Shown: piece by piece, positions 60,119 to 64,000 of the stretch | Position numbering within the stretch: position 1 is the first letter of the stretch | Layout of the letters: the number at the start of each line of letters is the position of its first letter | Assembly: GCF_030268885.1 (NCBI RefSeq) | Contig: NZ_BSSA01000012.1 | Span: 157,632-221,631, forward strand | Source of the DNA: Kitasatospora phosalacinea | GTDB taxonomy: Bacteria; Actinomycetota; Actinomycetes; Streptomycetales; Streptomycetaceae | Direction of reading: 5' to 3' | Length of the DNA: 64,000 nt | The notes under the pieces: generated by a model | What the model was told of the DNA's origin: nothing | Databases searched by the model: none | The model's input: only the letters and a program-made list of their open reading frames with translations | Translations under genes and position numbers: made by a program

Positions 60119-60221
60119 TTCTCCTCCGTGGTCGGCCGCGCCGGTCGGCAGCCGGTGCTGCTCCCCGGCGGGCGGCGGCTTCCGCCGGAACGGCGGGGGG
60201 TGGCGACGGGCCGTCGTCCCG

Positions 60222-61520
60222 TCAGCTCCCCCACCGCTCGGCGGGCCTGACGGTCCCGTCCCCGCCGCCGGGGCGGCGGGCCAGGATCTGGTCGACGCCC
60301 ATCCGCCCCTCGGCGAAGGCCAGCGAGCTCCCGGCCAGGTAGAGCTCCCACAGCCGCACCGTCGGCCGTCCGACCAGTGCGGTGAAGCGGTCCCGGTGTG
60401 CGGTGAGAGCGGCCCGCCAGGCGTCGATGGTGCGGGCGTAGTGCGGGCGCATCGCCTCGGCGTGCAGGACTTCCAGGCCGGCCGCTTCGATCAGGTCGAC
60501 GGTCTGGCCGAGCGGGCGCATGTGCATGTCCGGGGCGATGTACGCCTCGATGAACGCGCCGCCGCCGGGCGCGGTGGCCCCGCGCGACATCTGCTGGACC
60601 AGCAGTCGGCCTCCGGGGCGCAGCAGGGCGTGCAGGCGGGCCGCGAAGGCGGGGTACTCGTCCCGGCCGACGTGTTCGCCCATCTCCACGCAGCTGACGG
60701 CGTCGTAGGCGTCCGCGACGATCTCCCGGTAGTCGCAGCGGCGGACGTCGACCAGGTCCGCGACGCCCGCCTCGGCGACCAGGGCGCGGGCGTGGGCGTG
60801 CTGGCGGGCGGAGAGGGTGACGGCGGTGACGCGGGCCCCGTGGTGGAGGGCGGCGTGCCGGGCGAGCGCGCCCCAGCCGCAGCCGACGTCGAGCAGGCGC
60901 GTGCCGGGGCGCAGGTCGAGCTTGCGGCAGATCAGGTCGAACTTGGCCTCCTGGGCGGCCTGCAGGGGCTGGTCGTCGGAGGTGTAGTAGGCGCAGGAGT
61001 AGGCCATCGCCGGTCCGAGCAGCAGGGCGTAGAACTCGTTCGACAGGTCGTAGTGGTGGCTGACCACCGCCCGGTCGCGGCCCCGGCTGTGCAGGGGCCC
61101 GCGGACCTTGGCCCGGCCGCCGGGCCGGGGCGGCGGCGGCCCGACGACGCCGAGCCGGGCGGCCGCGGCGGCCAGGGCGGGCCAACTGCGCGGCGCCGGG
61201 CGCCCGGGGGCCCGCCCGGCGAGGCCGCGCCGGACGGCGGAGAGGGCCTCGGCGAGGTCGCCCTCGACGTCGAGCTCCCCGCTGATCCAGGCGTCGGCCA
61301 GGCCGAGTTCGCCCGGCTGCCACAGCAGCCTCCGCAGCGCCCGGCGGTGGCGCACCAGCACCGTCGGCCCGTCCGCCGGACCGGTGGCCGAGCCGTCCCA
61401 CAGCCGCAGGGCGAAGGGCGGTGGTCCCGCGAACAGCTCGTGCAGGACCGGTTCGAGCACGTCGGCGGCGCTCGCCCCCCGTCCGGGGGCCGGGGTGGTG
61501 CGGGTCGTGGGTGCGGTCAT
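60222..61520 (-). CDS. Cyclopropane-fatty-acid synthase-like methyltransferase
   Basis: A 432-residue SAM-dependent enzyme. The N-terminal helper domain (LLWQPGELGLADAWISGELDVEGDL) precedes the catalytic part: HYDLSNEFYALLLGPAMAYSCAYY, LLDVGCGWGALARHAALHHGARVTAVTLS (SAM loop) and SCVEMGEHVG (the E-H of Cfa). GGRLLVQQMSRG and FIEAYIAPDMHMRPLG complete the fold. It adds a methylene group to unsaturated acyl chains of membrane lipids. The start is the ATG at 61520. It lies beyond the IS110 element and is likely part of the stress or light region. Confidence 0.9.
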   Translation of the reverse strand: MTAPTTRTTPAPGRGASAADVLEPVLHELFAGPPPFALRLWDGSATGPADGPTVLVRHRRALRRLLWQPGELGLADAWISGELDVEGDLAEALSAVRRGLAGRAPGRPAPRSWPALAAAAARLGVVGPPPPRPGGRAKVRGPLHSRGRDRAVVSHHYDLSNEFYALLLGPAMAYSCAYYTSDDQPLQAAQEAKFDLICRKLDLRPGTRLLDVGCGWGALARHAALHHGARVTAVTLSARQHAHARALVAEAGVADLVDVRRCDYREIVADAYDAVSCVEMGEHVGRDEYPAFAARLHALLRPGGRLLVQQMSRGATAPGGGAFIEAYIAPDMHMRPLGQTVDLIEAAGLEVLHAEAMRPHYARTIDAWRAALTAHRDRFTALVGRPTVRLWELYLAGSSLAFAEGRMGVDQILARRPGGGDGTVRPAERWGS

Positions 61521-61634
61521 GGGTTCCCCTCCGCCGGACGGGCCGTGGCGCGGCTCCGTGGTCGTCTGCTCCCCTTGCTTCGGAGCGACGCCCGGTGCGG
61601 CTTGGTCCGGCGGGACACCGGCCGCTCCGGCGGG

Positions 61635-61997
61635 TCAGTTCCGGGAGACCCGCAGCGCCCAGGCGATCAGCGGGGCCTGGAGGGGCAGCCGGGCCAGGGC
61701 GGCGGCGCGCTGCGGGGCCGGGCGGTGGCGCCAGTCGTACGCCATCTTCACGTTGGCGGGGAAGACCGCCGCGAACAGGCCCGCGGCGGCCAGCGCCCCG
61801 GTGCGGCGGCTGCGCGGGTGGAGGACGGCGGCGCCGACGGCCAGTTCCGCGGCGCCGCTGATCCGGGTCCAGGTCCGGGGCGAGCCGGGCAGGGAGCGCG
61901 GGACGATCGCGTCGAAGGGCTTCGGAGCCGCGAAGTGCGCGATCCCGGCGGTCAGCAGCAGGCCGCCCAGCAGGCGGGCGGAACGGTCGGATGCCAT
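61635..61997 (-). CDS. DoxX-like membrane protein
   Basis: A 120-residue protein with about four short hydrophobic helices (LLGGLLLTAGIAHFAAP; ISGAAELAVGAAVL; ALAAAGLFAAVFPANVKMAYDW; LPLQAPLIAWALRV). The GIAHF..P..F and NVKMAYDWRH patterns match DoxX-like proteins. The role is unknown, with redox or quinone links in other members. Start ATG 61997. It is divergent from the molybdopterin oxidoreductase. Confidence 0.85.
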   Translation of the reverse strand: MASDRSARLLGGLLLTAGIAHFAAPKPFDAIVPRSLPGSPRTWTRISGAAELAVGAAVLHPRSRRTGALAAAGLFAAVFPANVKMAYDWRHRPAPQRAAALARLPLQAPLIAWALRVSRN

Positions 61998-62029
61998 CAG
62001 CGCTCCAGGGACGTGTCGGCGGAGAAGGT

Positions 62030-62045
62030 GCTACCGAACAGTAGC
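62030..62045. promoter_or_regulatory. Palindromic site upstream of the DoxX-like gene
   Basis: GCTAC (62030-62034) and GTAGC (62041-62045) flank CGAACA in the 191-bp divergent region between the DoxX-like gene and the oxidoreductase. GAAG before and CTTC after extend the symmetry with two extra bases. It may be an operator. Confidence 0.4.
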
Positions 62046-62188
62046 TTCGGCGGGCCGGGGGCGGAACACCCTCGGCCCGCCGGCGGTGTTGCCGGAGGAC
62101 GGGCACCCGGGACGCACCGCCGGTTCCCCGGTCGGAGGAGTCGGAAAGTGCGACCAATCCGGGCCCACCGGGGCGCCGAACCGCAGAT

Positions 62189-63844
62189 GTGACCGATGAA
62201 CCGACTCCCCCCGCCGCCCCGCCCGGCCGCCGCCACCGCCTCCTGCGCACCGCCGGTGCGGCCGCGGTCGGCCTGGCGTCCGCGGCGGCCGCACTGGGGG
62301 CGGGTGAGCTGGTCGCGTACGCGACGGGGGCGCCGACCGCGCCGGTGATCGCGGTCGGGTCGGCGGCGATCGACCTGACGCCGACGCCGCTCAAGGAGTA
62401 CGCGGTCCGCACCTTCGGCACCCACGACAAGGCGGTGCTGCTGGGCGGCATCTACCTGACGATGACGCTGCTCGCCGCGCTGGCCGGACTGCTGGCGGTG
62501 CGTCGCCCGCTCGCCGGGGCGGCGGTGTTCGGGGCGTTCGGCGCCCTCGGCGCCTGGGCGGCGCTGTCGCGTCCCGGCGCGGCCGCCGCCGACTGCGCGC
62601 CGTCGATCGTCGCGGGCCTGGTCGGCGCCACGGCCGTCCTGCTGCTGGCCCGGCTGTGGCGCCGGGCGCTGTCCACCGCCGCCACGCCGCGTCCGGGAAC
62701 AGCGGAAGTCGGGGAGACGGTGGAGAGGCCGGAGGACACGGAAGCCGAAGTACCTTCACCACCAGTCGGGTTGACCAGCCGCCGGACGGTGCTCGCCGCC
62801 ACCGCCGGGACCTTCACGGCGGGCGCGCTGGCCGGGTTGGGCGGACGCGCCCTGACGGACCGGCGCTACGACGTCACCGCCGCCCGCGACGCCGTCCGCC
62901 TCCCGGCCCCGGCCGCCCCGCTGCCCCCGCTGCCCGTCGCCGTGCACCCGAACGTCCCCGGCCTGTCGCCGTTCACCACCCCGAACGCCGACTTCTACCG
63001 GGTCGACACCGCGCTGACGATCCCCAAGATCGACCCGCGGGACTGGACGCTGCGCGTCCACGGCCTGGTGGACCGCCCGCAGTTGCTCACCTTCGACGAG
63101 TTGCTGCGCGAGCCGCTCGAAGAGCTCGACCACACGCTGTCCTGCGTCTCCAACGAGGTCGGCGGCCCGTACGTCGGCACCACCCGCTGGCTGGGCGCCG
63201 CGCTGCCCGCGCTGCTGCGCCGCGCCGGGGTCCGTGCCGGGGCGGACCAGTTGGTGGGGCGCTCGAAGGACGGCATGACCATCGGCACGCCGCTGGAGTC
63301 CGTCCTGGACGGACGCCGCGCCCTGCTCGCCGTCGCGATGAACGGCGAGGCGCTGCCGCTGGCGCACGGCTTCCCGTGCCGCAGCGTGGTGCCCGGCTTC
63401 TACGGCTACACCTCGGCCACCAAGTGGCTGGTCGACCTGGAGGTCACCACCTTCGCCGCCTTCGACCCGTACTGGGTGCGCCGCGGCTGGGACCGCACCG
63501 GCGCCGTCCGCACCGCCTCCCGGATCGAGGTGCCCGCGCCGTTCGCGAAGGTCCCGGCCGGGGGCGTCGACGTCGCGGGCACCGCCTGGGCGACCCACCG
63601 CGGGATCGCCGCCGTCGAGGTCCGCGTCGACGAAGGGCCTTGGCAGCAGGCCGAGTTGGCCGCTGATGCCGGGCCCGACCTGTGGCGCCAGTGGTCGTAC
63701 CGCTGGCCCGCCGCGACCCCCGGCACGCACCGCATCGAGGTGCGCGCCACCGATGCCACCGGCGCCGTGCAGCCCGAGAGCCGCGCCGCGCCGTTCCCCG
63801 CCGGGGCGACGGGCTGGCACAGCACCGTCGTCACCGTCACCTGA
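62189..63844 (+). CDS. Membrane-anchored molybdopterin-dependent oxidoreductase (sulfite-oxidase family)
   Basis: A 551-residue protein. The N-terminal third has about four hydrophobic helices (LLRTAGAAAVGLASAAAALGAG; VLLGGIYLTMTLLAALAGLLAV; GAAVFGAFGALGAWAAL; IVAGLVGATAVLLLARLW). A second signal-like segment, SRRTVLAATAGTFTAGALAG, precedes the molybdenum domain with DWTLRVHGLVDRPQLLTFDELL, TLSCVSNEVGG (Cys ligand to molybdenum) and LPLAHGFPCRSVVPGFYGYTSATKWLVDLEV. A C-terminal dimer domain follows. The start is a GTG at 62189. In actinomycetes this gene is usually followed by fasciclin lipoproteins and a SigK system, matching the gene at 63909. Confidence 0.9.
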   Translation: MTDEPTPPAAPPGRRHRLLRTAGAAAVGLASAAAALGAGELVAYATGAPTAPVIAVGSAAIDLTPTPLKEYAVRTFGTHDKAVLLGGIYLTMTLLAALAGLLAVRRPLAGAAVFGAFGALGAWAALSRPGAAAADCAPSIVAGLVGATAVLLLARLWRRALSTAATPRPGTAEVGETVERPEDTEAEVPSPPVGLTSRRTVLAATAGTFTAGALAGLGGRALTDRRYDVTAARDAVRLPAPAAPLPPLPVAVHPNVPGLSPFTTPNADFYRVDTALTIPKIDPRDWTLRVHGLVDRPQLLTFDELLREPLEELDHTLSCVSNEVGGPYVGTTRWLGAALPALLRRAGVRAGADQLVGRSKDGMTIGTPLESVLDGRRALLAVAMNGEALPLAHGFPCRSVVPGFYGYTSATKWLVDLEVTTFAAFDPYWVRRGWDRTGAVRTASRIEVPAPFAKVPAGGVDVAGTAWATHRGIAAVEVRVDEGPWQQAELAADAGPDLWRQWSYRWPAATPGTHRIEVRATDATGAVQPESRAAPFPAGATGWHSTVVTVT

Positions 63845-63908
63845 CCGATCGACCGACCACCATCCACCAACAGCACCACGTCACCCCAGCACCGAGGAGA
63901 GATCCGCC

Positions 63909-64000
63909 ATGTCCGCGCAGACCCGCAACCGCCGCACCCTCACCGCCCTGCTCGCCGCCGGGGCCCTCGCCCTGACCCTGGGCGCGTGCAGCAGCAGCGG
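63909..64000 (+). CDS. Lipoprotein, N-terminal part (cut by window edge)
   Basis: The visible 30 residues begin with an ATG at 63909 after AGGAGAG. They form a lipoprotein signal: Arg-rich start, LLAAGALALTLGA-C lipobox (LGAC) and a Ser/Gly spacer. By position behind a molybdopterin oxidoreductase it is probably a fasciclin-domain lipoprotein, but no domain sequence is in the window. Confidence 0.75.
   Translation, partial: MSAQTRNRRTLTALLAAGALALTLGACSSS

Noticed and set aside
60222..63844. A secondary-metabolite gene cluster at the right end
   Set aside because: Only a Cfa-like methyltransferase, a DoxX-like protein and a molybdopterin oxidoreductase are present, with no core biosynthetic enzyme.

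Overview
The window is very GC-rich, with strong third-position GC bias, GTG/TTG starts, few TTA codons, LepB/Tat/lipoprotein export signals and ECF sigma factors. This points to a streptomycete-type actinomycete (Streptomyces or Kitasatospora); the species call is inference. I see no rRNA, tRNA, CRISPR array or antibiotic biosynthetic cluster. One IS110-type element is present, so this reads as accessory or arm-like chromosome.

Layout. 1-4.5 kb: a TetR regulator with three operator-like sites, then two tandem LRV/HEAT-like repeat proteins that share a 259-bp identical tract, and a VOC protein. 4.6-7.2 kb: an acyl-CoA ligase flanked by remnants of a MaoC hydratase and an SDR dehydrogenase, with a divergent MarR gene and a perfect 12-bp inverted-repeat operator. 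7.2-14 kb: a SigJ-like ECF sigma factor, small unknown proteins, a DUF6348-like gene split by an in-frame TAG, a phosphotransferase and an XRE-type regulator. 14-26 kb: a secreted M4-M28-CBM protease fusion, a signal peptidase, a TetR regulator divergent from a hydrolase-reductase fusion carrying a TTA codon, then assorted small enzymes, a Tat-exported hydrolase and a secreted HNH nuclease.

26.3-33.5 kb: a peptide-uptake operon. A 22-residue cysteine-containing leader peptide and a C-rich untranslated region precede a lipoprotein, two permeases, a double ATPase and an M19 dipeptidase. This looks like cysteine-controlled salvage of dipeptides such as Cys-Gly. 33.5-39.6 kb: housekeeping-type genes and a secreted GH13 alpha-amylase with an unusual active-site substitution and LacI/MalR-like upstream sites.

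39.8-53.7 kb is the most interesting part. Three secreted S51 (cyanophycinase-like) peptidases, an RpiR regulator, an M20 peptidase, a polar amino-acid ABC transporter, two related solute-binding lipoproteins and an aspartase-family lyase are grouped together. Three of the promoters share a TGTAACTTCTG-type element at the same distance from the start codon. Together they would cut an external aspartate-rich polymer or peptide such as cyanophycin, import the products, hydrolyse them and deaminate aspartate to fumarate.

53.6-62 kb: a LitS-LitR-type light-response operon (ECF sigma, MerR-B12 photoreceptor, DUF2071) beside an Fe-S photolyase-like gene, a hydrolase, an IS110 element, a cyclopropane-synthase-like methyltransferase and a DoxX-like protein. 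62.2-64 kb: a membrane-anchored molybdopterin oxidoreductase followed by the start of a lipoprotein gene cut by the window edge.
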